Of a stretch of DNA of 45,468 bases, positions 32,994-41,586 are shown in pieces (position 1 is the first letter of the stretch; each line of letters opens with the position of its first letter). A model generated the notes under the pieces. The model ran no database searches. It worked only from the letters and a program-made list of their open reading frames with translations, and was not told the DNA's origin. Source of the DNA: Lachnospiraceae bacterium. GTDB taxonomy: Bacteria; Bacillota; Clostridia; Lachnospirales; Lachnospiraceae. A program made the position numbers and the translations under genes. Location of the stretch: assembly GCA_022510685.1 (NCBI GenBank), contig JAFLTA010000020.1:1-45468 (forward strand), given 5' to 3'.

Positions 32994-34673
32994 ATGGCTG
33001 CCAAAGATACACTTTATTATAAAACCATACAGATAATATTGATTATACTTCCGTTTTTCTATGGTATGTACTATGAGTTTTGCGGTGCAGTAATGACGGC
33101 TGTTATCAGTGGAATTCTACTTATCATATTGCTTAAAAACCATAAACTTCAAATCTCCTTATCTGTCGGTTTTTTATTGAGCATGATTTTTGTCTGCTTA
33201 TATCTCTTTTCTATTCTTTATGCAGTCGATAGCGGAATGGCTGCTTACGGTGTTATTAAGTTGCTATGGATTCCATTGTTTTTAGTTTTGTGCAGTCAAC
33301 TGCAAAAAGAAAAAAGAGAAAAACTTTTTTCTATCATCCCTTACATCGGAACTGCACTGTGTCTGATTGGATTTGCGGCATATTTTTTGCCCTGGATTAA
33401 AAATTACTTTTATATTAACGGTCGTTTAAGCAGCGGTTTCCAATACGCTAATACGTTTGCATTATATTTATTAATCGGAATCATTATTTTATTTGATAAA
33501 AAAGAACTTGTATGGCGTGATTATCTGTCGGGCGCAATCCTGCTGTGTGGAATTGCACTCTCCGGCAGCAGAATTGTATTTGTTTTAACAGCATTTATCG
33601 TGTTATATTTCATTATAAGACATAGAAATAAAAAGCTTGCATGTGGTATTTTTGCTTTTGCACTGCTTTTGATCATATATATTTACATAAAAGGCGATAT
33701 CACTAACGTTGGTCGTATCACCACATTTTCCTTAACAGACTCCACGTTACTCGGAAGATTTTTATATGCAAAAGATGCGCTGGGACTACTACTGAAACAT
33801 CCGTTTGGAATGGGACATTTCGGATATTATTATATGGAAAACGGAATTCAGTCCGGTGTGTACTCTGTCCAATATGTCCACAATGACTGGCTGCAAATCG
33901 GACTTGACATCGGATTATTTCCTATGCTGCTCTATTTTATTTCGATAATATACTGTCTGTTTTCAAAGGAATTAAAACACCATGAAAAAATAATCCTGTC
34001 AGTGATTTTTTTACATGGTTTATTAGATTTTGACTCGGCATATGGTGCTATACAATGTATCGTTTTTATAATTATGCATAACAAGACTATTACATGGCGC
34101 GACAAACAGATAGAAGCCATCTGTATCAAAAGAAACCAATGGAGCCTTTTGTTTTCCGCCTTTTTTATAATCGGATGTTATTTTTCCGTACCACTGATCG
34201 CACGATATCAGAATCACATGGAAATTGCCGTCAAGTGGTATCCATGGGATACCGAAGCAAAACTCAAAATACTGTCTGAGTTAGAAGATACTGAAAAAGC
34301 TGACAATTTAGCAGATGAGATTTTGAGACAAAATGATACATGTGCCCTGGCATATTATGCAAAGGCAATGGTTGCAGACTTTAGTTATGACTATGAAAAT
34401 ATGATTCATTATCAGAAAAAATCTATCGAAAGAAATTATTTCAACCATGAAGCTTACTCAAATTATACTTATATGCTATACAACGGACTTTGTTATGCTA
34501 TAGACAACGATGATGAGGCAGTCTATACACTATGCAGCGAAGAACTATTAAAGCTTCCTTCTTACATGGATGATGCAAAAGACCGTTTGAGCAAACTGGG
34601 AAAGATGATAAATGATCAGCCGGACTTAGAACCGGACGAAGATATGATAAAAATCATAGATGCTATTTCCTAA
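32994..34673 (+). CDS. O-antigen ligase / Wzy-like polymerase membrane protein with C-terminal soluble domain
   Basis: A 559-aa protein with about ten to eleven membrane segments in the first 400 residues. The family region is visible as SGFQYANTFALYLLIGI, IALSGSRIVFVLTAF, and HNDWLQIGLDIGLFPMLLYF, the loop and segment typical of the Wzy_C/O-antigen-ligase domain. Residues about 400-559 are soluble and helical with TPR-like spacing (ADEILRQNDTCALAYYAKAM). It likely joins or polymerises lipid-linked glycan at the outer face of the membrane. The start at 32994 has GAGAGGA upstream. It is on the plus strand, opposite to the glycan genes at 35-41 kb, but near them. Confidence 0.88.
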   Translation: MAAKDTLYYKTIQIILIILPFFYGMYYEFCGAVMTAVISGILLIILLKNHKLQISLSVGFLLSMIFVCLYLFSILYAVDSGMAAYGVIKLLWIPLFLVLCSQLQKEKREKLFSIIPYIGTALCLIGFAAYFLPWIKNYFYINGRLSSGFQYANTFALYLLIGIIILFDKKELVWRDYLSGAILLCGIALSGSRIVFVLTAFIVLYFIIRHRNKKLACGIFAFALLLIIYIYIKGDITNVGRITTFSLTDSTLLGRFLYAKDALGLLLKHPFGMGHFGYYYMENGIQSGVYSVQYVHNDWLQIGLDIGLFPMLLYFISIIYCLFSKELKHHEKIILSVIFLHGLLDFDSAYGAIQCIVFIIMHNKTITWRDKQIEAICIKRNQWSLLFSAFFIIGCYFSVPLIARYQNHMEIAVKWYPWDTEAKLKILSELEDTEKADNLADEILRQNDTCALAYYAKAMVADFSYDYENMIHYQKKSIERNYFNHEAYSNYTYMLYNGLCYAIDNDDEAVYTLCSEELLKLPSYMDDAKDRLSKLGKMINDQPDLEPDEDMIKIIDAIS

Positions 34674-34705
34674 TGAACCTATTGCTCTATCGCCATCCCT
34701 AGCAT

Positions 34706-34852
34706 AACAGTACCTATTTGAACCCTGCCTCAATCTTAAAGTTTTATCGTTATCAAGGTAACGAAAATCAGCGTACCGAACATATACCGATTGACGTTGA
34801 CCCAATAAATCGTAAAATCACGGGATTGAGGCAGGGATAAACCGGCGCTGTT
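34706..34852. repeat. 147-bp element with about 30-bp imperfect terminal inverted repeats
   Basis: Left arm 34706-34735 and right arm 34824-34852 pair imperfectly; the inner 13 bp (CCCTGCCTCAATC / GATTGAGGCAGGG) are perfect and AACAG/CTGTT close the ends. The 88-bp centre contains a smaller hairpin (CGTTA/TAACG). It lies between the stop codons of two convergent genes, so it may serve as their terminator, or be a small non-coding mobile element. Part of the left arm matches the start of the repeat at 19978. Confidence 0.5.
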
Positions 34853-34861
34853 ACTCTAATC

Positions 34862-35239
34862 TCACTCCCCAAATAATGCATGCACTTTACTTAACAGAGT
34901 TCCCGCATGGATAGGTTTCACCACATAATCTTCCACACCGACTTCTGCAGCTTTCATTACATGACCTTTATCATTGTTCGAAGTGAGGAAAAATACAGGC
35001 ACATTCTGGAGACGTTCCTCTTCCTTAACTTTATCTAACATTTGATAGCCGTCCATTTCCGGCATATCAATATCTAGTATAAGCAGATCCGGCGTACTGT
35101 TGTTCAGATACTCGAGTGCCCGCCTAGCCTTTGAAAATGTATGTAAATCATATCTCTCACCCAATACTCTTTCCAACAAAATCAAGATAAGGCCACTGTC
35201 ATCCACTGCCACAATTTCTTTCTTTTCACCTACTGCCAA
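34862..35239 (-). CDS. Stand-alone receiver-domain response regulator (CheY-like)
   Basis: A 125-aa single receiver with no output domain. The acidic pair is in VAVDDSG, the phospho-acceptor is Asp56 in LLILDIDMPEMDGYQ, the Thr/Ser is in FFLTSNND, and the Lys is in VVKPIHAG. It could be a phosphate shuttle or sink for the histidine kinase/HPt set in this window, or a CheY-like output (inference). The start codon is TTG at 35239, supported by a strong AAGGAGGG eight bases upstream and by the domain boundary. It is convergent with the O-antigen-ligase-like gene and 197 bp past the start of no other same-strand gene but the glycan operon upstream. Confidence 0.9.
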   Translation of the reverse strand: MAVGEKKEIVAVDDSGLILILLERVLGERYDLHTFSKARRALEYLNNSTPDLLILDIDMPEMDGYQMLDKVKEEERLQNVPVFFLTSNNDKGHVMKAAEVGVEDYVVKPIHAGTLLSKVHALFGE

Positions 35240-35436
35240 TTTTAATTCCCTCCTTATTATGCAATTCTATTGCCTTGTCCTCATCGGCTTCAGCTTCAGA
35301 CGCAATCAGCACATGTGTAATGTACTAATGCATTTTCAAAACATCCACTATATATAATAGCATACATCTCAAAAGAATGCCATAGTATATCAGGAATAGA
35401 AACAATGAAATACTATCATTTATCTCCAGAAATCAC

Positions 35437-37179
35437 CTATAAAATCCCTACTCTAATACGATACTGATAAAAGTTCATTTCATCCTTAGGAATAGATGGA
35501 TCCATCCTGCTTAATTGCTCAATATAGTCAACCTGTCCCTGTGTCAATTCGACAGACAAACCTGATATACGCTCTATCGTCAATCCACACTCCTGCATCA
35601 ATGCCGCAATTTCTGTCAAGGTAAAAAATCGTAAATGTGTCCTATCTAGTATTCCTGCGTCCTGATACTCAAATCTACCATGCAAAAGATTCTGTATGAC
35701 AGAAATGTGCATGATGTTCGGCAGACTAATGATAAAGAAGCCACCTTTATTTAACCATGTTTTCAAATACAGCAATGTCTCCTTAGCATCATGTAAGTGC
35801 TCTAACACATCTCCCAGCATGATACAGTCAAATTTCCTGTCAAAAGGATTATGTCTGTCCTCAATATTCCCCTGTACGACATTCAGATAATGAGATGCTA
35901 TGTCAACAACCTCTTTATTTAATTCCATTCCATACAACTGCGCATTAGGATATACATTCCCAATTTGCAACAAAGTTGCCCCTGAACCGCATCCGATATC
36001 TAATATCGAAAAATCTCTGTTTTTACTATATGGCAGATACTCTATCAATTCTTTTCTGACATGGGCAAAATATCCCCAGGAAACTCCCCATTTTCTATTA
36101 AAAATTTCCTTGTTTCCTTGCAACAACTCCTGATATTCTTGCGATTGTTTTTGCTTCATGCCACGAAAAGACGAATGACCATAATGAAAAATAAAACTGT
36201 CGGGACAAAATACAAGACTATAGCCATGGGTTAATAATTTTAAGCAGATATCGTCATCTTCAAAATTTCCCAGACCATATATCTCATCCATGCCATCGGT
36301 CTCCTCCCATGCATCTCTCTGAACCATCATGGCAAAACCTACAAGGGCTACACGCTTTTCATGGCGCTCTGGTGCATATGCATTGTTTTTTGCTGCATAT
36401 GTAAAGTATCCCTCCGGTTGGGAAAATCTTTCGACAATCCGCTGTCGTTTTCCCGCATTATTAGAACAGCTTCCGACTGCTCCTGTTTTCTCCCTCTCAT
36501 ACAGCGCCATATGAAGATTATATATACTGTTTTTCAAAACAATGGTATCATTATTCAGCAAAAAGATATCATTTCCCTTTTGTGCAATTTCTGCTCCCTG
36601 ATTACAGGCAACCGGAAAACCTTTATTATCATCATTTAAAATAATACGAATGTCTTCTTGTTCCTTAAGCCATTCTCTGGTTCCATCCGTAGAGCAATTA
36701 TCAACAATAATTACTTCGTAAGTACCTGAAGGAACATTTTCCCGGATACTGTCCACACAGAGCTTTGTCATATCAAGCTGATTATAAGTGACCAGTATAA
36801 TAGATACTTCTTTTCTCTGAAAACGATTGCAGAAATCTTCATAATACGCGGCTAACGCCTCGTAATCTTCCTCATTGCTATAATAGATTGCATTTTCATA
36901 AGAGAATTGAGCCTGCTCATATTTTTTTGCCCCTTCTTTAACCTGTCCAAGCATAAAATATAATTCTGAATTGAAGGCATTTATCTCCAATCCTTTATAA
37001 ATACTTTTTTCCGCTTTTTCCCTTTCTCCCTGTGCCAAAAAGATACTGCCTTCCAAAATCGCTACAGTATCATCAAATAAATAGTCCTCTCTTGACTTCC
37101 ATTCTTTTAACAGAGACTCCCCTAAAGTATAGTCATTCTCAGCTAATGCATTGGTAATTGCTTCTAAATAATTACTCAT
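35437..37179 (-). CDS. TPR / family 2 glycosyltransferase / SAM methyltransferase fusion
   Basis: A 580-aa soluble multidomain enzyme. Residues about 1-115 form TPR-like helices. A GT2 domain follows (about 123-370) with SIILVTYNQLDMTKLC, VIIVDNCSTDGTREWL, LNNDTIVL (the DxD-like NND site), and a long acceptor loop with GLGNFEDDDICLKL. The C-terminal part (about 385-560) is a class I methyltransferase with FSILDIGCGSGATLLQIG and IMLGDVLEHLHD. It probably transfers a sugar and methylates the same or a neighbouring residue of a surface glycan (inference). Its ATG abuts the stop codon of the upstream GT2/FrhB/pyruvyltransferase gene, so the two are almost surely co-translated. Confidence 0.9.
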   Translation of the reverse strand: MSNYLEAITNALAENDYTLGESLLKEWKSREDYLFDDTVAILEGSIFLAQGEREKAEKSIYKGLEINAFNSELYFMLGQVKEGAKKYEQAQFSYENAIYYSNEEDYEALAAYYEDFCNRFQRKEVSIILVTYNQLDMTKLCVDSIRENVPSGTYEVIIVDNCSTDGTREWLKEQEDIRIILNDDNKGFPVACNQGAEIAQKGNDIFLLNNDTIVLKNSIYNLHMALYEREKTGAVGSCSNNAGKRQRIVERFSQPEGYFTYAAKNNAYAPERHEKRVALVGFAMMVQRDAWEETDGMDEIYGLGNFEDDDICLKLLTHGYSLVFCPDSFIFHYGHSSFRGMKQKQSQEYQELLQGNKEIFNRKWGVSWGYFAHVRKELIEYLPYSKNRDFSILDIGCGSGATLLQIGNVYPNAQLYGMELNKEVVDIASHYLNVVQGNIEDRHNPFDRKFDCIMLGDVLEHLHDAKETLLYLKTWLNKGGFFIISLPNIMHISVIQNLLHGRFEYQDAGILDRTHLRFFTLTEIAALMQECGLTIERISGLSVELTQGQVDYIEQLSRMDPSIPKDEMNFYQYRIRVGIL

Positions 37180-40100
37180 CTATCTTCCCCCTATATTTTG
37201 AGACAAATTACATCTCAAAAATTCTTTAGATTCCTCAATTTCCTGACTCAACATTTCCTGTACCAAAGTATAGTCAATTTCTTCCACCCACTCATCCAGA
37301 TACCATGTACTGTCTTCATCAACAATGCGTTCTGCAAGCACATCATATTTTTCAAAAGTCGCAAAACGATATTTTTCCCTGTTCCTTATAGTGACAAATG
37401 GTTTATTAAAAATGATAGAAAAACAAGTGCCGTGGAAAGAATCCGAAATAACGTACTGACAATGAGACATATAATACATCCAGTCTTCCAACGGTATACG
37501 ACACTTCGTATTTTCGTACCCCATCATCATCTGATTGTGGTCTTCATTTAGCGGATAGCAATCCAATACTACTATCAACTTAATCCCCAGTCGTTTCTGT
37601 ATCTCCAAACATAGCTTTCTCTTATCTTCTGTTGGAGTTAAAATATACGCCATGATAAATGGCTCCTTTTCCTCACATTGAGAATGTGAAGCCAAATCCA
37701 TATATTCCTCTTTACTTAGTAAAAATACAGGGTCTACAACCTTTTGTGCCTCAACACCGTATTTCTCGCGACATAAAGAAACACCAAATTCTTCCCGCAC
37801 AGATACCTTGTCAAATTTCTGAAAAAGAGTGCTTCCCCTTTCCGCAGATATCGCTACTTGCGGATGTCCAAAGGAAGATGCATATGATAATCTCTTTTTA
37901 CCGTCTTCTACAAAATGTAAATAATAGCAATCCCCATATTTCCATAACTGCTGATAATTATAGTTCCAAATCTGGTCAGAACCCACCATAAAACAGTCAC
38001 AGCTTTCATTAATCCCCTTAACATTTCCTTCAGTAAAATACCCAGAACTTAACTCATATGTCCGTTTCGCAAAATCCCCCATTACTCCCACAGGTCGCAG
38101 TGTGCTAATATTGTCCAACGCCAACACTTTGTATCCCTGATTTTGTAAATAGGTATACAGGGCATAGTTCGTCAATGCATTTCCATAGTTTTGTGTCCAC
38201 ATAAGTACCAATGCTATATCAAAATGTACCTTTTTCTTTGTTTCACAAATGGAATGCTCCAAAGAATCCCTATTCCAATTTTCAAAAAATATCTGACGAA
38301 ATTTTGTCCTGCCCACAGAGGCATTGATACATTTATTAAATATGACAGCACCTATAGTCTCAATAGCAGCAACATATTTCCAGTTTCGCCTTAGCTTTCT
38401 GAAATACCGGCCTCCCTTTATCGTATTTTCTGTCACAAAGGAAGTTCCAAAACCGTCGTCATCAGGCTCATAATTATGAATGCCCCAAAAGTCCCCTACT
38501 GTAATATCACTATATTTTTGTTTCTTAAAATGACAATCATAACAGGAATTTCTCAAAATCCAGTTGTTTAAGAACGCATACGTATAAGGATTTTCCATAT
38601 CCTTTTCCACGGATTTACTACCGTCTCTATATTCCATGTAGAATCCGACTGCCCAGCCTAAGGATTGTTTATCCCTAAAGGAAACAGAGGAGATTTCCTG
38701 CTGCTCGGAAAGCCACCCCGCAAACACTTTAGGCGATGGTACTCCATGGCAGACCACATCTACCGTCAAAAGATTCGGATATTCTTTTTGATTCAGAAAA
38801 GTATGCAAAGCCGCCATCTGGCATGCGCAGCCCGAAAATAACACCTGCTCTCCTTCTTCCAGAAGCTCCTCTACCTTCTCATAAACCCCACTCATATCAC
38901 TCTGTACATACTTTGAAGAAAACATTTTCTCAACATCTTCTCTCCGATTAGAAACAATATGTTTTGCTGCAAACTCCTCCGTGTAAACAACGCCGGCGAC
39001 CCATCCGCCTTTCTGCAAAAAATATTCTGCCAATACAGGAAACACTCCACCGGAAGAGCATTTGCTGCGAATTTCATCCGTTGCTTGGACTGCATAACAA
39101 TTCTCAGGATTTTTTGTTCCTGTTATCATATTGCACAACGGACAAACCTCCACACATTTTCCACAATGAATACAGGAAGCCTCGTCAATTTTCGGAAAAG
39201 CAAATCCTTCCTCATCATATTCCTGCCTTATTGCTCCCTGACCACATGCAGAATAACAAGACATACATCCTACACAATCCTGCACCTTTTCAATTGTATG
39301 ACCGGATAGTTGCTGCGGACGGTTGGATGTATCTAATTCTATCTCTTTCTTCTGTATGAAACGCTGCACTTCACTCCTGTCTATCGTAGATAAACATTGC
39401 AAAAAGATATCCCGCTTTTCTGCATCTGTGTTATTTAATACTGCTTCTAACTTTTTTTCCAATAACCCAAACTGCAATAAATTATCGTAATGCGCCTCAA
39501 CAATAAAACTCTGTGTGATAATCTCCTCTACATCAGATATACCTTGTTCGTTCTTCTGATACTGATGGGAAATTACAAGTATTTCCGGTATATAATCTAC
39601 CGCATACAACTGAGCCAGCCGTATGCAAAACTCATATTCCTGCAACGCCTGCAATTCTGTATTAAACCCACCCAGATTTTCAAACACATTTTTGCGAATT
39701 AATAAAGCATTTATGTCTATCAGTTGTCTGGTGAGACTGCACGGATAAATATATTTACTTTTGCAGGGCAATGGTATATCTTTTTCAGGAAATTCCTTCC
39801 CATTCTCTGTATCGCCTTCCTTATCTAAGTATGCACAACTGCAATAAACAGCATTTTCATCACTATCCGCAGATAATAACTGCTTCATCTGTTTTTCCAG
39901 TTTATCCAGCACCCAAATCATATCCGGATTTAAAAAGGCAATATACTCTCCGTTTGCATGAGATGCTCCGATATTTTTACTAGCTGTCAAACCAACTTGC
40001 TCTTCATTAACGATATATATGATGTTGTCAAGATTTCCATAAGTATTCTCTACTACCGACAAAGTATCATCTGTGGAAGCGTCATCAACAATAATAATTT

Positions 40101-40314
40101 CTGTATTTTTCCAGCTCTGGCATAAAATGCTGTCTATTGCATCACATAATATATCACTTTGATTGTGAGTGGTTACCACTACACTGATCATTTTTTCAAA
40201 CATACTCCCATTTGTCCTTTCCATGTATTTTACACAATAGTATTTGTATCTGCTACCCCTACCTGTTCTTTCCAATATTTCTTGGAAAGACGTTAATATA
40301 TCCTGCACAACCAT
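37180..40314 (-). CDS. Three-part fusion: GT2 glycosyltransferase, iron-sulfur FrhB-like, polysaccharide pyruvyltransferase
   Basis: A 1044-aa protein. The GT2 domain (about 42-290) has ISVVVTTHNQSDILCDAIDS, IIIVDDASTDDTL and FLNPDMIWVLDKLE. Two ferredoxin-type cluster motifs follow at about 345 (CVGCMSCYSACG) and 381 (CIHCGKCVEVCP). An F420-dehydrogenase beta-subunit-like (FrhB) region covers about 400-690 (SKCSSGGVFPVLAEYFL, FSGCACQMAAL, VDVVCHGVPSPKVF, SDITVGDFWGI). A polysaccharide pyruvyltransferase domain (about 696-1000) has NYGNALTNYALYTYL, GSDQIWN and SDSFHGTCFSIIFNKPF. FrhB-like and pyruvyltransferase genes often sit side by side in glycan loci; here they are fused to GT2. The start is uncertain: 40314 abuts the upstream stop codon, and ATGs at about residues 38 and 42 are alternatives. 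Confidence 0.9.
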   Translation of the reverse strand: MVVQDILTSFQEILERTGRGSRYKYYCVKYMERTNGSMFEKMISVVVTTHNQSDILCDAIDSILCQSWKNTEIIIVDDASTDDTLSVVENTYGNLDNIIYIVNEEQVGLTASKNIGASHANGEYIAFLNPDMIWVLDKLEKQMKQLLSADSDENAVYCSCAYLDKEGDTENGKEFPEKDIPLPCKSKYIYPCSLTRQLIDINALLIRKNVFENLGGFNTELQALQEYEFCIRLAQLYAVDYIPEILVISHQYQKNEQGISDVEEIITQSFIVEAHYDNLLQFGLLEKKLEAVLNNTDAEKRDIFLQCLSTIDRSEVQRFIQKKEIELDTSNRPQQLSGHTIEKVQDCVGCMSCYSACGQGAIRQEYDEEGFAFPKIDEASCIHCGKCVEVCPLCNMITGTKNPENCYAVQATDEIRSKCSSGGVFPVLAEYFLQKGGWVAGVVYTEEFAAKHIVSNRREDVEKMFSSKYVQSDMSGVYEKVEELLEEGEQVLFSGCACQMAALHTFLNQKEYPNLLTVDVVCHGVPSPKVFAGWLSEQQEISSVSFRDKQSLGWAVGFYMEYRDGSKSVEKDMENPYTYAFLNNWILRNSCYDCHFKKQKYSDITVGDFWGIHNYEPDDDGFGTSFVTENTIKGGRYFRKLRRNWKYVAAIETIGAVIFNKCINASVGRTKFRQIFFENWNRDSLEHSICETKKKVHFDIALVLMWTQNYGNALTNYALYTYLQNQGYKVLALDNISTLRPVGVMGDFAKRTYELSSGYFTEGNVKGINESCDCFMVGSDQIWNYNYQQLWKYGDCYYLHFVEDGKKRLSYASSFGHPQVAISAERGSTLFQKFDKVSVREEFGVSLCREKYGVEAQKVVDPVFLLSKEEYMDLASHSQCEEKEPFIMAYILTPTEDKRKLCLEIQKRLGIKLIVVLDCYPLNEDHNQMMMGYENTKCRIPLEDWMYYMSHCQYVISDSFHGTCFSIIFNKPFVTIRNREKYRFATFEKYDVLAERIVDEDSTWYLDEWVEEIDYTLVQEMLSQEIEESKEFLRCNLSQNIGGR

Positions 40315-40755
40315 TTACGATAGTTTCTTCATCCGTTCTTCCAGTTTCTCTTTCAAATACTCATATCTTAATCGTTTTTCTTCTTTGGCAAAATGCACTT
40401 CCCTAGACTGCTCCGGATTATTTTCATACACTAATTTTTCATCTCCAAACTGCTCGCTGGTCAAATCGAAAACATGATCATCCACAACGTTATAACAGTG
40501 ATAATTTCCACCGGGTCTTAGCACTCCATACACTTTACCCCCAAAGATATCCTGCACCAAAAATGCCGTAATAGAACACTGTCCCAATGTTTTATTTTCC
40601 GGTGTCCACTCTGCCTGTAATCTTGGGGCGCACGTTTCCTTACACCATATATCAGACAATGCATCATATAAATTCCATGGTGTTTTTATGTCACAATACT
40701 TGTCCTCAATTGCGGACACATCTGCATTTTCCCATCCATAAAATTGATAATTCAT
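40315..40755 (-). CDS. YunG-like family protein
   Basis: A 146-aa protein that resembles the YunG family of unknown function. Its conserved core LGQCSITAFLVQDIFGGKV, GNYHCYNVVDDHVFDLT and SEQF contains Cys60, His86 and Asp97, an order that fits a Cys-His-Asp papain/transglutaminase-like site. Enzymatic activity is inference. GGGAGG precedes the ATG at 40755. It directly abuts the large fusion gene: its TAA is followed at once by that gene's ATG, so the two are translationally linked. In this setting it might act on a glycan or peptide acceptor; the sequence does not show which. Confidence 0.75.
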   Translation of the reverse strand: MNYQFYGWENADVSAIEDKYCDIKTPWNLYDALSDIWCKETCAPRLQAEWTPENKTLGQCSITAFLVQDIFGGKVYGVLRPGGNYHCYNVVDDHVFDLTSEQFGDEKLVYENNPEQSREVHFAKEEKRLRYEYLKEKLEERMKKLS

Positions 40756-40890
40756 ATCCTGTTACCTCCCAATAAAACATTGCATCTCCTGTATTTCGAT
40801 TGCCATATCACATAAATCATTCCTCTTTACTACTATGTTTTTTCATTATCCAACATCAAACTTCATATAACATACTCCACAGTTGCTTGC

Positions 40891-41325
40891 CTATACTCCA
40901 AATGTTACATATTCTGACACAGCAAATCCACTCCAGCTACCATTATAACGTATGTAAAGTTTATAATCCGGATTCAAATCCCTCATCAATTTTGGAATCT
41001 CCCATATATGATGGTTATTATGATAAGTGCAAATTGCAAGTTTGGACTTATCATTAATGATGTGATTTCTGGCACCTTCGATAGCTTCCAATTCGCTTCC
41101 CTCAATATCTATTTTAATAAATGTAACCATCTCCTGAATATCATCATCCAAACGCACCACCTCAACAGGGAGCTTTCCATCACTGCCTATCCTATTGGTA
41201 CTTCCTATTTCTGCCGTCTGCATATACATCGTGGTATTCTCACTGCCAACTCCAGCATTACGGATTACAATATCGTCGAATGGCTCCAGTTTTTCTTGCA
41301 TCTTCTTGATAGAATCCGGTGTTAA
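40891..41325 (-). pseudogene. FkbM-family methyltransferase fragment (5'-truncated)
   Basis: The frame from about 41325 to 40891 encodes the C-terminal part of an FkbM-type SAM methyltransferase: VIRNAGVGSENTTMYMQT, the hallmark VTFIKIDIEGSELEAIEGA, and a normal C-terminus. The N-terminal SAM-binding half is missing: the frame is closed by TAA just upstream of LTPDSIKKM. Right there a glycosyltransferase fragment in another frame ends. The simplest reading is a deletion that joined two genes of a former glycan operon. A short protein could still be made from the ATG at 41301, but no ribosome binding site is evident. Confidence 0.8.
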
Positions 41326-41418
41326 TTAATCACAAGAATCGACTCCGGATATTTCTCCTCCCACCGGCAAAGCTTTTCATAAGTAGTATCCGTAGAAGCA
41401 TCATCGACACAAATTTGA
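41322..41418 (-). pseudogene. Family 2 glycosyltransferase remnant
   Basis: About 30 codons on the minus strand read QICVDDASTDTTYEKL, RWEEKYPESILVIN and then a stop. This matches the nucleotide-sugar-binding part of a GT2 enzyme (compare IIVDDASTDDTL in the large fusion). The N-terminal strand and the rest of the enzyme are missing, and a stop codon lies a few codons upstream. It ends at the FkbM fragment, so both are relics of one deletion. Confidence 0.75.
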
Positions 41419-41454
41419 GCGCTGCTATGCTATAACCATATCCTCAAATTGTGT
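41405..41454. repeat. Inverted repeat at the edge of the glycan-gene relics
   Basis: GACACAAATTTGAG (41405-41418) and CTCAAATTGTGTC (41442-41454) are complementary with one extra base, separated by 23 bp. The left arm overlaps the 5' edge of the GT2 remnant, so the palindrome may mark, or have caused, the rearrangement. Confidence 0.45.
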
Positions 41455-41461
41455 CATTCAG

Positions 41462-41502
41462 AAAAAGAGAATGTTTATGCCATAGCATCAAACATTCCCT
41501 CT
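41462..41502 (-). terminator. Intrinsic terminator after the SDR gene
   Basis: On the minus strand AGAGGGAATGTTT pairs with AAACATTCTCT across a 13-base loop and is followed by TTTTT (41462-41466). It lies 85-125 bp past the SDR stop at 41587. Confidence 0.65.
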
Positions 41503-41586
41503 TGATGGTTATTTTTCTGTTGTCTGGCAAACTCCTCATATATATTCAGAAAATATCTTATCGTTTTTAGGTGCCAAGTCGCTCCA

